A stretch of 64,000 bases of DNA from Syntrophobacterales bacterium (GTDB lineage: Bacteria; Desulfobacterota; Desulfobaccia; Desulfobaccales; 0-14-0-80-60-11): NCBI GenBank assembly GCA_023512475.1, contig JAILZL010000001.1:75516-139515 (forward strand). The letters are read 5' to 3'. Below, piece by piece: positions 51,493 to 59,746 of the stretch. A program made the translations under genes and the position numbers. The stretch's first letter is position 1. Every line of letters begins with the position of its first letter. A model generated the notes under the pieces. It searched no databases. It saw only the letters and a list, made by a program, of their open reading frames with translations, and was not told where the DNA came from.

Positions 51493-54400
51493 CTACAATG
51501 CCTCCAGCACGGCCTCCACCTGGGCTTCCAGTTGGGGGAGGGTGAAGCCGTGCACGGTGATGCCCTCTTTGGGGCAGGTGGCTTCACAGAGGCCGCAGCC
51601 CTTGCAGAGGGCCTTGTCGCTCACCACCCGGCGGTGGCGGCGGCCGTCGTCCCCCTGGTAGTCTTCCAGTTTCAGGGCCAGGTAAGGGCAGACGTCCACG
51701 CACAGGCCGCAGCCGTCGCAGTGGGCGGTGACCTCGCTCTTGATGGCGTCCAGTTCCATGGCGCTCTTGGCCAGGATGATGCCCGCCCGGGTGACCGCCG
51801 CCTTGGCCTGGCTCACGGCCTCCTCCAGGGGTTTGGGGTAATGGCACAAGCCGGCCAGAAAGACCCCGTCCACGGTGGAATCCACCGGCCTCAGCTTGGG
51901 ATGGGCCTCGGTGAGGAAGCCGTCTTCATTGACGCCGCATTTGAAGAGCTCCACCAGGCCGCTGGTGTCATGGGGCCGGATGCCGCTGGCCAGGACCAGG
52001 TAGTCCGGGGAGAGCCTGACCGGCAGCCCCAGGATGGGGTCGGTGACCGTGACCTCAAGGCGGCCGGCGCTCTCCGTCACCCGGGGTTTGTTCTCCAGGG
52101 TGTATGGGATAAAGATCACCCCCAGCTCCCGGGCCTTGGTGGAGAGATTCTCCCTCAGGCCGTAGGTGCGCAGATCCCGGTAGAGGATGTACACCGGCTT
52201 CTCCGGGTCCAGCTCCTTCAGGCGGATGGCGTTTTCCACCGAGTGGGTGCAGCAGGTGCGGCTGCAGTACATCCGGCCGGGCTCCCGGGAGCCCACGCAC
52301 TGGATAAAGACCACCGGCCCCGCGGCCTTGAGGTCTGCGGGTTTCTCCCTGAGGAGGGCGTCCAGCTCCAGGGCGGTGAGCACCCGGGGATGCTCGCCGT
52401 AGAGGTATTCCTCGGGCTTGTATTCCTGGCCGCCGATGGCCAGCACCGCCACCCCGAAGGAGACGCGGCGGCTCTCCCCGGCCACGCTGATCTCGCCGGT
52501 GAAATTCCCCACCGAGCCGGAGACGCTTTTCAGCTCCGCCTGCTTGAGGACCTGGATTTTGGGGTGGTTCTCCACCTGGGCGATGAGGCCGGTGAGGAAA
52601 GGCCGCACCTCCTCGCCCTTCCAGGTGCGGTTCAGAAGCCAGGCGTTGCCCCCCAGCTTGTCCCCTTTCTCCACCAGGGTGACGGCGTAGCCCTGCTCCG
52701 CCAGCTCCAGGGCCGCGGTCAGGCCGGCCACGCCGCCGCCCACCACCAGGGCCTGCTGCACCACCGGCACCGCCGCCCGGGCGAGGGGGTAGTCCAGGGC
52801 CGCCTTGGCCACCGCCATGCGCACCTGGTCCTTGGCCTTTCTGGTGGCATAGGCGGGGTTGTGCTGGTGCACCCAGGAGCCCTGGTTGCGGATGTTGGCC
52901 ATCTCCACCAGATAGGGGTTGAGGCCCGCCTCCCGCAGGGTGTCCTGGAACAGGGCCTCGTGGGTGCGGGGGGTGCAGGCGGCGATGACGATGCGGTTCA
53001 GATTCAGCTCCCGGATCCTGGCGGCGATGAGGTCCTGGGTGTCCGTGGAGCAGGTGAAGAGATTGTTCTCCACCAGGACCACCCGGGGCAGGGTGCGGGC
53101 GTAGTCCGCCAGCTCCTGGACGTCAATGACCCCGGCGATGTTGATGCCGCAGGAGCAGATGAAGACCCCGATACGGGGCTCCTCCTTGGAGACATCCCGC
53201 TCCGGGGGGTAGGTCTTCTCCCGGGTGAGGGTGCCCCGGGCCATGACCAGGGTCCGGGCCGCCTCGCCCGCGGCGGCGGAGGCGTCCATGACCGCCCGGG
53301 GGATGGACTTGGGGGACTCGGCGGCGCCGCAGACATAGATGCCGGGCCGGGAGGTGGCCACCGGGTTGAAGCCGGTGGTCTCCACGAAGCGGAAGGGGTT
53401 CAGATCCACCCCCACGGTCGTCGCCAGCTCCAGGGCCCCGTCCTGGGCCTCCAGTCCCACCGAGAGCACCGCCAGGTCGAAGTCCTCCTGCCGGGTGCGG
53501 CCGTCTTCGGCCACGTATTCCACCACCACCCCCCGGCTTAAGGGCCCGGGGAGGATACTGTGGGGCCGGGCCCGCACGAAGCGCACCCCCTTGGCCTGGG
53601 CGTTGACGTAGTAGCGCTCGAACTCCTTGTTGTGGGCCCTGAGATCCATGTAAAAGATCACGGTCTCGGCACCGGGCACATGGTCCGCGGTGACCAGGGC
53701 CTGTTTCACCGCGTACATGCAGCACACCGTGGAGCAGTAGGGGTTGCCCCGGCCGTCCTGGCTGCGGGAGCCCACGCACTGGATCCAGGCCACCTTGTGG
53801 GGCTCCTGGTGATCCGAAGGCCGGATGAGGTGCCCCTGGAAGGGCCCGCCGGCGGACAGCAGCCGCTCATACTCCAGGCCGGTGACCACATCGGGGATGC
53901 GCCCGTAGCCGTAGGGGGCCAGCACCCGGGGGTCAAAGGGGCGGTAGCCCGGGGCCAGGATGAGGGCCCCCACCTTCAGGGAAAGTTCTTCCCCGGGATC
54001 CGCGAAGTTGATGGCGCCGGTGGGGCAGAACTTCTCGCAGGCCTTGCACTTGCCCTTGAGGAAATAGAGGCAGGCCTCCGGATCGATGGCGTATTTCAAG
54101 GGGACGGTCTGGCTGTAGTAGATGTAGATGGCCCGGCGCTTGCCCACCCCCAGGTTGTAATCGTCGGGGACCTTCTTGGGGCATTTTTCGGCGCACAGGC
54201 CGCAGGCGATGCATTTGTCCGGATCCACATAGCGGGGCGCTTGCCGGAGGGTGACGGTGAAATTGCCGGGGTGGCCCTGAATGCCGGTGACCGTGGACAG
54301 CGTGTGCAGCTCAATGTTCAAGTGCCGACCGCACTCGACCAACTTGGGCGACAGAATTCACATGGCGCAGTCGTTGGTCGGGTAGGTCTTGTCCAGCTGG

Positions 54401-54537
54401 GCCATCTTGCCGCCGATGCCGGCTTTGGCCTCCACCAAGTGGACATAATAGCCGGAGTCGGCCAGGTCCAGGGCGGCCTGGATGCCGGCGATGCCGCCGC
54501 CCACCACCATGACCGAACCCACCACATTTCCTGTCAT
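51493..54537 (-). CDS. hdrA: HdrA-type flavin-bifurcating subunit, selenoprotein (Sec60), long form
   Basis: HdrA bifurcates electrons at FAD between ferredoxin and a second acceptor. With TGA 54358-54360 read as selenocysteine this is 1014 residues, against about 650 in methanogens. Residues 1-450: a thioredoxin-reductase-like module ([39 protein letters not shown]) with ferredoxin motifs ([12 protein letters not shown]). Residues 450-1014: a second, complete HdrA unit ([49 protein letters not shown]) ending in [12 protein letters not shown] and [12 protein letters not shown]. The TGA is at the Cys of the NDCxxC motif. GGGAGGAC stands before ATG 54537, and an HTH-encoding frame runs in from upstream without a stop. 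hdrBC are absent from the cluster. Confidence 0.92.
54319..54346 (-). other. Candidate SECIS hairpin of hdrA
   Basis: CAAGT and ACTTG (5 bp), an internal loop, then CGA and TCG (3 bp) around loop GTGCGG. The apical loop starts 23 bases after the TGA, versus 22 in mvhA and mvhD. Weaker than the other two. Confidence 0.5.
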
Positions 54538-54801
54538 GTTGTCCTCCCGGGATGCTGTGGCCCCCAGCCGTGCGGCCGGACGGGGTTGTGCCTCCCGCCC
54601 CCCGCCCACCTGCCGGGGGGCCAGGGCCTCCGGCTCCAGGTGGAATTCCTGGCAGAGGCGGGCGAAGTCTTCCGGGGTGAAGACCAGGCCCTTGCCGGGT
54701 CCGGGGCGGCAGGGCAGGCGGCCGCTCTTCACCCAGTTGCGGATGGTGTTGCGGTGGACACCGATGGCTTTAGCCAAGGCCACGAGGTGGACCACAAACA
54801 T
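54358..54801 (-). CDS. Helix-turn-helix reading frame, in frame with and running into hdrA
   Basis: From ATG 54801 (AAAGGAG seven bases upstream) the frame encodes a MerR/excisionase-like [23 protein letters not shown], then [18 protein letters not shown] and [16 protein letters not shown]. It enters a Gly/Pro/Arg linker of about 30 residues and, with no stop codon, the hdrA start at 54537. The end given is the UGA (147 residues if not decoded). With UGA decoded as Sec the product would be an 1102-residue HTH-HdrA fusion. The strong internal SD before 54537 suggests that HdrA is also made alone. Either the HTH is a true regulatory extension, or the two frames are joined by loss of a stop. The repeats at 54843-54881 are candidate targets. 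Confidence 0.7.
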   Translation of the reverse strand: MFVVHLVALAKAIGVHRNTIRNWVKSGRLPCRPGPGKGLVFTPEDFARLCQEFHLEPEALAPRQVGGGREAQPRPAARLGATASREDNMTGNVVGSVMVVGGGIAGIQAALDLADSGYYVHLVEAKAGIGGKMAQLDKTYPTNDCAM

Positions 54802-54842
54802 GGCGGCGCTCCTTTCCGGCCTTCCCTGGGCGGGAGGCTGAT

Positions 54843-54881
54843 TGTGCTTTTTGTGCATATAAAAAGATGTGCATTTTGTGC
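54843..54881. promoter_or_regulatory. Paired 14-bp repeats, candidate operator of the HTH-hdrA promoter
   Basis: TGTGCTTTTTGTGC (54843-54856) and TGTGCATTTTGTGC (54868-54881) differ at one base and are 25 bases apart. Each contains two TGTGC units nine bases apart. They lie directly downstream of the -10 box on the minus strand, where a bound protein would block transcription. Confidence 0.65.
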
Positions 54882-54882
54882 T

Positions 54883-54911
54883 TTTTTAATATGAAATCTC
54901 AGCCTTGTCAA
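54883..54911 (-). promoter_or_regulatory. Sigma-70 promoter of the hydrogenase operon
   Basis: On the minus strand TTGACA (54911-54906), 17 bases, TAAAAA (54888-54883). The start of transcription would fall near 54875, inside the repeats. The region is AT-rich against its surroundings. Confidence 0.7.
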
Positions 54912-54940
54912 GAAAAATCTGCCCCCCTTCCCCGGGCAAT

Positions 54941-54972
54941 AAAAAAAGGGCCGGGGGAGTGCCCCCCGGCCC
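54941..54972 (-). terminator. Intrinsic terminator after nfnB
   Basis: GGGCCGGGGG (54948-54957), five-base loop, CCCCCGGCCC (54963-54972): a perfect 10-bp stem. On the minus strand seven T follow (54947-54941). It separates nfn from the hydrogenase promoter. Confidence 0.88.
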
Positions 54973-54994
54973 CGCTGGCCCCATCCGTTGAGGC

Positions 54995-56410
54995 TTACCA
55001 GCCGTAGGTCAGAAAGTCATGGATGGAGTTGCTGGCCAGGCGGCCGGCCCCCATGGCCAGGATCACCGTGGCCGCACCGGTGACGATGTCGCCGCCGGCC
55101 CACACCCGGGGCTTCATGGTCTTGCCGGTCTTGGGATCGGCGATGATATAGCCCCACTTGTTCAGGGCCAGGCCGGGGGTGGACTTGGTGAGGAGCGGGT
55201 TGGCCCCGGAGCCGATGGCGATGACCGCGGTGTCGATCTCCACCAGGAATTCCGAGCCCGGAATGGGCACAGGGCGGCGCCGGCCGGAGGCGTCGGGTTC
55301 CCCCAGCTCCATCCTCAGGCACTCCACCCCGGTGAGGTAGCCGTCCTCATTGCCCAGAAAGCGCACCGGGTTGGTGAGGAAGAGGAATTCCACCCCCTCC
55401 TCCTCGGCGTGGTGGATCTCCGCCGCCCGGGCCGGCATTTCGGCATGGGAGCGCCGGTAGATGATGTAGGAGTGCTCCGCGCCCATGCGCAGGGCGGTGC
55501 GGGCCGCGTCCATGGCCACGTTGCCGCCGCCGAAGGTGGCCACGTTTTTCCCCCGGACCAGGGGCGTATCGTAGTTGGGGAAGTCGTAGGCCCGCATCAG
55601 ATTGGAGCGGGTGAGGTACTCATTGGCAGAATAGACCCCGATGTAGTGCTCCCCGGGGATGTTGAGGAACATGGGGAGCCCGGCCCCCACTCCCAGAAAG
55701 ACGGCGTCGAAGCGCTCCAGAAGCTCGTCCACCGTCTCGGAGCGGCCGATGACCGCGTTCACCTCGATTTTGACCCCCAGGCGCTCCAGGTAGCGGCATT
55801 CGTGGGCCACGATCTCCTTGGGGAGACGGAACTCCGGGATGCCGTAGATGAGCACCCCGCCGGGGGCATGCAGGGCCTCGAAGATGGTGACCTCGTGGCC
55901 CTTGAGGATGAGGTCGCCGGCCACGGTGAGCCCGGCGGGCCCGGAGCCCACCACCGCCACCTTCTTGCCGGTGGGCTCCGCCTTGGGGGGCAGGATGTCC
56001 CGGCCGTGCAGACGCTGGTAGTCGGCGGCGAAGCGCTCCAGGTTGCCGATGGCCACCGGCTCGTCCTTCTTGCCCAGGATGCACAGGCCCTCGCACTGGA
56101 TCTCCTGGGGGCAGACCCGGCCGCACACCGCGGGCAGGGAGTTCTTCTCCCAGAGCCTGCGGATGGCCGCCTCGAAGTCCCCTTCCTTGATGAACTTGAT
56201 GAAGCCGGGGATGTCGATCTCCACCGGGCAGCCCTGGACGCAGCGGGGATCCTTGCACTGGATGCAGCGCTCCGCCTCCTTCATGGCCAGCTCGGGGGTA
56301 TAGCCCAGAGGGACCTCGTCGAAGTTACGGCGCCGGACCTGGCTATCCTGCTCCGGCATCTTCTGCCGGGGGATTTTCTCTTTTTTCGGGGCCTTGACTT
56401 CTTCAGACAT
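54995..56410 (-). CDS. nfnB: NfnB/GltD-like subunit of NADH-dependent ferredoxin:NADP+ oxidoreductase
   Basis: A 471-residue flavoprotein with the N-terminal Fe-S domain (CIQCKDPRCVQGCPV and CGRVCPQEIQCEGLC). Two nucleotide-binding Rossmann parts follow (VAVVGSGPAGLTVAGDLI for FAD, VATFGGGNVAMDAARTALRMG for NADP). The C-terminal FAD segment is VWAGGDIVTGAATVILAMGAGR. Such proteins are glutamate synthase small subunits, SudA or NfnB. The directly upstream NfnA-like gene (25 bases apart) and the absence of gltB point to NfnB, which bifurcates from NADPH to ferredoxin and NAD+. Sulfide dehydrogenase SudAB is an alternative. Confidence 0.9.
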   Translation of the reverse strand: MSEEVKAPKKEKIPRQKMPEQDSQVRRRNFDEVPLGYTPELAMKEAERCIQCKDPRCVQGCPVEIDIPGFIKFIKEGDFEAAIRRLWEKNSLPAVCGRVCPQEIQCEGLCILGKKDEPVAIGNLERFAADYQRLHGRDILPPKAEPTGKKVAVVGSGPAGLTVAGDLILKGHEVTIFEALHAPGGVLIYGIPEFRLPKEIVAHECRYLERLGVKIEVNAVIGRSETVDELLERFDAVFLGVGAGLPMFLNIPGEHYIGVYSANEYLTRSNLMRAYDFPNYDTPLVRGKNVATFGGGNVAMDAARTALRMGAEHSYIIYRRSHAEMPARAAEIHHAEEEGVEFLFLTNPVRFLGNEDGYLTGVECLRMELGEPDASGRRRPVPIPGSEFLVEIDTAVIAIGSGANPLLTKSTPGLALNKWGYIIADPKTGKTMKPRVWAGGDIVTGAATVILAMGAGRLASNSIHDFLTYGW

Positions 56411-56435
56411 GCGTCATTCCTCCCTCTCGTCTGTG

Positions 56436-57290
56436 TCAGCTTTTGCAGGAGCAGCCCTGCCCCAGGCTGGCTTTAAAGCGGTCGTAGGAGAGTTTCTCTT
56501 CGGGCAGATACGAGCGCAGGCGCAGGGTCAGCTCGTCGAAGTCCACGGCGTGGCCGTCGAACTCGGGGCCGTCCACGCAGGCGAACTGCATCCTGCCCCC
56601 CACCTGCACCCGGCAGCAGCCGCACATGCCGGTGCCGTCCAGCATGATGGGGTTGAGGCTCACCAGGGTCTTGACGCCGAACTCCTTGGTCATCTGGCTG
56701 CAGAACTTCATCATGGGCACCGGGCCGATGCACACCGCCAGGCCGATGTCCTTGTTCTCCGTGAGGACCTTTTTCAGCACGTCGGTGACAAAGCCCTTGT
56801 GGCCATAGGTGCCGTCGTCGGTGCAGATGTGGAGCTCATGGGAGGCGGCCCGCATCTTGTCCTCCAGGATCAGGAGGTCCTTGGTCCGGGCGCCGATGAT
56901 GGCGATCACATGGTTGCCCAGCTGTTTCAGCCCCCGGGTGATGGGGTGCAGCACCGCGATGCCGGTGCCGCCGCCGACGCACACCACCTTGCCCACCTTT
57001 TCCAGATGGGTGGGCTGTCCCAGGGGGCCGATGACATCGAGATACGAATCCCCCACTTTCAGGGTCTTGAAGAGGGCGGTGCTTTTGCCCACCACGGCGT
57101 AGATAACGTTGATGAGACCCCGCTCCGGGTCGGTGTCGGCCATGGTCAGGGGAATGCGCTCCCCCGTCTCGTTGGCCCGCAGGATGACGAACTGGCCCGG
57201 CTTGGCCTTCTGGGCGATCTTGGGGGCCCTGACCCAGTTGCTGATGATGGTGCCCTGGGCCATTTCCTCGCGTTCCACGATTTCAAACAT
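56436..57290 (-). CDS. nfnA: NfnA/SudB-like ferredoxin-NADP+ reductase subunit
   Basis: A 284-residue subunit with an FAD-binding barrel (motif RIPLTMADTD), an NAD-binding part (VVCVGGGTGIAVLHPI, CIGPVPMMKFCSQMT) and a C-terminal [2Fe-2S] site in GTGMCGCCRVQVGGRMQFAC. The chain ends GCSCKS. In NfnAB this subunit binds NAD(H) and the 2Fe cluster. It is the first gene of the minus-strand pair. A CRP/FNR-like palindrome lies 122 bases upstream, so redox or energy-state control is plausible. Confidence 0.91.
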   Translation of the reverse strand: MFEIVEREEMAQGTIISNWVRAPKIAQKAKPGQFVILRANETGERIPLTMADTDPERGLINVIYAVVGKSTALFKTLKVGDSYLDVIGPLGQPTHLEKVGKVVCVGGGTGIAVLHPITRGLKQLGNHVIAIIGARTKDLLILEDKMRAASHELHICTDDGTYGHKGFVTDVLKKVLTENKDIGLAVCIGPVPMMKFCSQMTKEFGVKTLVSLNPIMLDGTGMCGCCRVQVGGRMQFACVDGPEFDGHAVDFDELTLRLRSYLPEEKLSYDRFKASLGQGCSCKS

Positions 57291-57411
57291 ACGCCTGTCT
57301 CCTCACTTCGGGAAAATTGGTGCCGCGCCTTGCTGCCTCGCAGGTGGTCTCCCGACGGCCTTCTGCTCCTGTAATCCGTTCCTCATACCATGGGAGCCGG
57401 ACCGGAATCAA

Positions 57412-57425
57412 GTGATAAATATCAC
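57412..57425. promoter_or_regulatory. CRP/FNR-like palindrome upstream of nfnA
   Basis: GTGA-N6-TCAC in the context AGTGATAAATATCACA, with arms GTGAT/ATCAC perfect, inside an AT-rich patch in the fhs-nfnA gap. It resembles the two-fold sites of CRP/FNR family regulators. The binding protein is not known. Confidence 0.55.
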
Positions 57426-57528
57426 AATGGCACCCAAGAGGGAAGCGGAATTATCTTCGGCGGTTACATCCGGGTCTGGCGCCGCTGGCGACGCCTCCGG
57501 CGCGGCCATGCCTCCGGCCTTCCCCCAC

Positions 57529-57561
57529 AAAAAAGCCGGCCCCCCCAAGGAGGAGCCGGCT
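57529..57561 (-). terminator. Intrinsic terminator after fhs
   Basis: AGCCGGC (57534-57540) pairs with GCCGGCT (57555-57561), with further partial pairing inside. Six T follow on the minus strand (57534-57529). It lies 45 bases after the fhs stop. Confidence 0.7.
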
Positions 57562-57605
57562 CGGCCCCGGCCGGGGGCGGCCCGGCCGGGGGCGGGAGGG
57601 CGGTT

Positions 57606-59390
57606 TTAGAACAGCCCGATGACCTTGCCGGTCTTCACATCCACGTCCACACGGCGGAAGGCCGGGTCGGAGGAGGTGCCGGGCATGAGGGAGATGGCGC
57701 CGCACACCGGGCAGATGAACTTGGCGCCGCTGAAGACCAGGAAGTCCCGCACCGGCAGCCGCCAGCCCTTGGGCACGCCCTTCTTGGTGGGGTCGTGGCT
57801 GAGGCTCAGGTGGGTCTTCACCATCATGGTGGCGTATTCGTTGTATTTGGGATCCTTCTCGAAGCGCTCCGCCTTGGCCACGGCCTCGGGGAGGAAGTCC
57901 ACGCCGTCGGCCCCGTACACTTCCTTGGCGATGACTTCCACCCGCTTCCGGAGGGGCAGCTCATTGGGATAGAGGAACTTGAAGTCGTTCTTCTCCTTGC
58001 AGGCATCCATGACCGCGTCGGCGAACTCCAGGGCGCCTTCGCCGCCGAACTGCCAGTGCTTGGACACCGCCACCCGGGCCCCTTCGGCCTCGCACACCCG
58101 CCGGATGAGGTCGTGCTCCTCCTTGGAGTCGAAGTGGAAGGCGTTGATGCACACCACCGGGTTGATGCCCGCCTTTTTGATGGTGCGGATATGATGCACC
58201 GCGTTGGCGACGCCGTCCTCCAGCCACTTGAAGGTCTGGGGAGTGGCCTCGAAGTATTCCTTGGGGATGGGTTTGCCGGGCGGGCAGGGGAGCGCGCCGG
58301 CGTTGACGCCGTGATGCTTGAGGCCCCGCACCGTGGTGGTGAGCACCGCCACATGGGGCTTGAGGCCGCTGAAACGGCACTTCACGTTCCAGAACTTCTC
58401 AAAGCCGATGTCGGCGCCGAAACCGGACTCGGTGACATGGTAGTCAAAGAGCTTCAGGCCGATCTGGTCGGCGATGATGGAGCTTTGGCCCACCGCGATG
58501 TTGGCGAAGGGGCCGGCGTGAATCAGGACCGGCTGCTTCTCCACGGTCTGCATGAGGGTGGGGTTGATGGAGGGCACCATCCAGGCGGTCATGGCGTTGC
58601 CCACTTCCAGGTCCCCGGTGGTGATGGGATTGCCCCGCTTGTCATAGCACACGGTGATCTGGTTGAGGCGCTCCTTCATGTCCGCCAGGGAGGTGGTAAT
58701 GGAGAGGATGGCCATGACCTCCGAGGACACCGCGATGCCGAACTTGGAGGCCATCATGAAGCCGTCCATCTTGCCGCCGATGCCGATGATGATGTTGCGC
58801 AGCGCCTGGGCGCAGAAGTCGATGATCCAGCCCATTTCGAAGTTCTTGGGGTCGATGTCCAGGCGCTTGAGGTTGCGCTTCGCCAGCTGCTCATCGGTGT
58901 AATTGAACTCGTGCTGCAGGCGGGAGGTGGCGGCCACCATGGCCAGGTTGTGGGCGTTCATGATGTTGTTGATATCGCCGGTGAGCCCCAGGGAGAACTC
59001 GGTCATGGGGATCAGAAGCGAAATGCCGCCGCCCGCCGCGGTGCCCTTGATGTTCATGGTGGGGCCGCCGGAAGGCTGCCGGAGGGCGCCGCCCACATTG
59101 ACGCCCCGCTTGCCCAGACCCTCGATCAACCCCAGGGAGGTGGTGGATTTGCCCTCCCCCAGAGGGGTGGGGGTGATGGCGGTGACGTCGATGTAGTAGC
59201 CGTCGGGCTTGTCCTTCAGGCGCTCCAGGCATTTCAGGTAGTCAATCCGACCGATCTTCTGCCCATAGGGAATGCGCTCGTCCTTGGGGATGCCCAGCAT
59301 CTCGCACATCTCGTCGAAGGGGATCATCTCCGCTTCGGCGATTTCGGCGATCTGCCAGTCCTTCATGGTTACCGGATCATACTTCGCCAT
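57606..59390 (-). CDS. fhs: Formate-tetrahydrofolate ligase
   Basis: A 594-residue enzyme that activates formate with ATP and tetrahydrofolate to 10-formyl-THF, a step of the Wood-Ljungdahl methyl branch. The ATP site is in [16 protein letters not shown]. Other family segments are [20 protein letters not shown] split over residues 116-135, [30 protein letters not shown] and [12 protein letters not shown]. Length is within the normal 550-630 range. AAGGAGG precedes ATG 59390, with a strong promoter at 59525-59553. It has its own terminator, so it is monocistronic, and it is divergent from metV-metF. Confidence 0.96.
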   Translation of the reverse strand: MAKYDPVTMKDWQIAEIAEAEMIPFDEMCEMLGIPKDERIPYGQKIGRIDYLKCLERLKDKPDGYYIDVTAITPTPLGEGKSTTSLGLIEGLGKRGVNVGGALRQPSGGPTMNIKGTAAGGGISLLIPMTEFSLGLTGDINNIMNAHNLAMVAATSRLQHEFNYTDEQLAKRNLKRLDIDPKNFEMGWIIDFCAQALRNIIIGIGGKMDGFMMASKFGIAVSSEVMAILSITTSLADMKERLNQITVCYDKRGNPITTGDLEVGNAMTAWMVPSINPTLMQTVEKQPVLIHAGPFANIAVGQSSIIADQIGLKLFDYHVTESGFGADIGFEKFWNVKCRFSGLKPHVAVLTTTVRGLKHHGVNAGALPCPPGKPIPKEYFEATPQTFKWLEDGVANAVHHIRTIKKAGINPVVCINAFHFDSKEEHDLIRRVCEAEGARVAVSKHWQFGGEGALEFADAVMDACKEKNDFKFLYPNELPLRKRVEVIAKEVYGADGVDFLPEAVAKAERFEKDPKYNEYATMMVKTHLSLSHDPTKKGVPKGWRLPVRDFLVFSGAKFICPVCGAISLMPGTSSDPAFRRVDVDVKTGKVIGLF

Positions 59391-59524
59391 AGACTCGCCT
59401 CCTTCAGATTAGGGTGTGTCCCTGCCGTCCGTGGGCTCCGGCGCCTGGCTCAAGCGCGCAGAAAGCCTGCATGGTTCCTGGCCTCGAACCCGCCAGGCCT
59501 CATGCTTTTTTTCACATATGCCAC

Positions 59525-59553
59525 CTTTTAGACGAGAGTCTGGGGTTTGTCAA
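59525..59553 (-). promoter_or_regulatory. Sigma-70 promoter of fhs
   Basis: Minus strand TTGACA (59553-59548), 17 bases, TAAAAG (59530-59525), about 135 bases before the fhs ATG. Confidence 0.7.
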
Positions 59554-59611
59554 TAAATATTTTGCGGCCCAGAATGCTTTTTTCCCCGGCCCCACGGCGG
59601 GGATTTTTGGT

Positions 59612-59640
59612 TTGACAAAGATTTTCCGGCCCCCTACAAT
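59612..59640 (+). promoter_or_regulatory. Sigma-70 promoter of metV-metF
   Basis: TTGACA (59612-59617), 17 bases, TACAAT (59635-59640): near-perfect consensus. It stands back to back with the fhs promoter. Confidence 0.8.
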
Positions 59641-59666
59641 GTGAAGAGAATTACAAGAACGGGACC

Positions 59667-59734
59667 GCTCCCGGCCAAGGGGCCGGGAGCCTGAGGAAAG
59701 ACGGTTTTATACCCGAACCCGGGCCCCCCGGGTT
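59667..59734 (+). other. Structured 5' leader of metV
   Basis: Two perfect hairpins follow the predicted transcription start. The first is GCTCCCGGCC (59667-59676), loop AAGG, GGCCGGGAGC (59681-59690). The second is AACCCGGG (59716-59723), loop CCC, CCCGGGTT (59727-59734). The second ends just before the Shine-Dalgarno sequence AGGAGG (59736-59741) and could affect ribosome access. It matches no riboswitch class I know. Confidence 0.6.
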
Positions 59735-59746
59735 TAGGAGGACGGC

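Noticed and set aside
54338-54360. Frameshift or assembly error splitting hdrA
   Set aside because: Frame is unchanged on both sides of the TGA, and the TGA stands at a conserved Cys position.
59641-59746. Known riboswitch (cobalamin, SAM or THF) before metV
   Set aside because: I could not find the conserved core sequences of these classes; only hairpins are evident.
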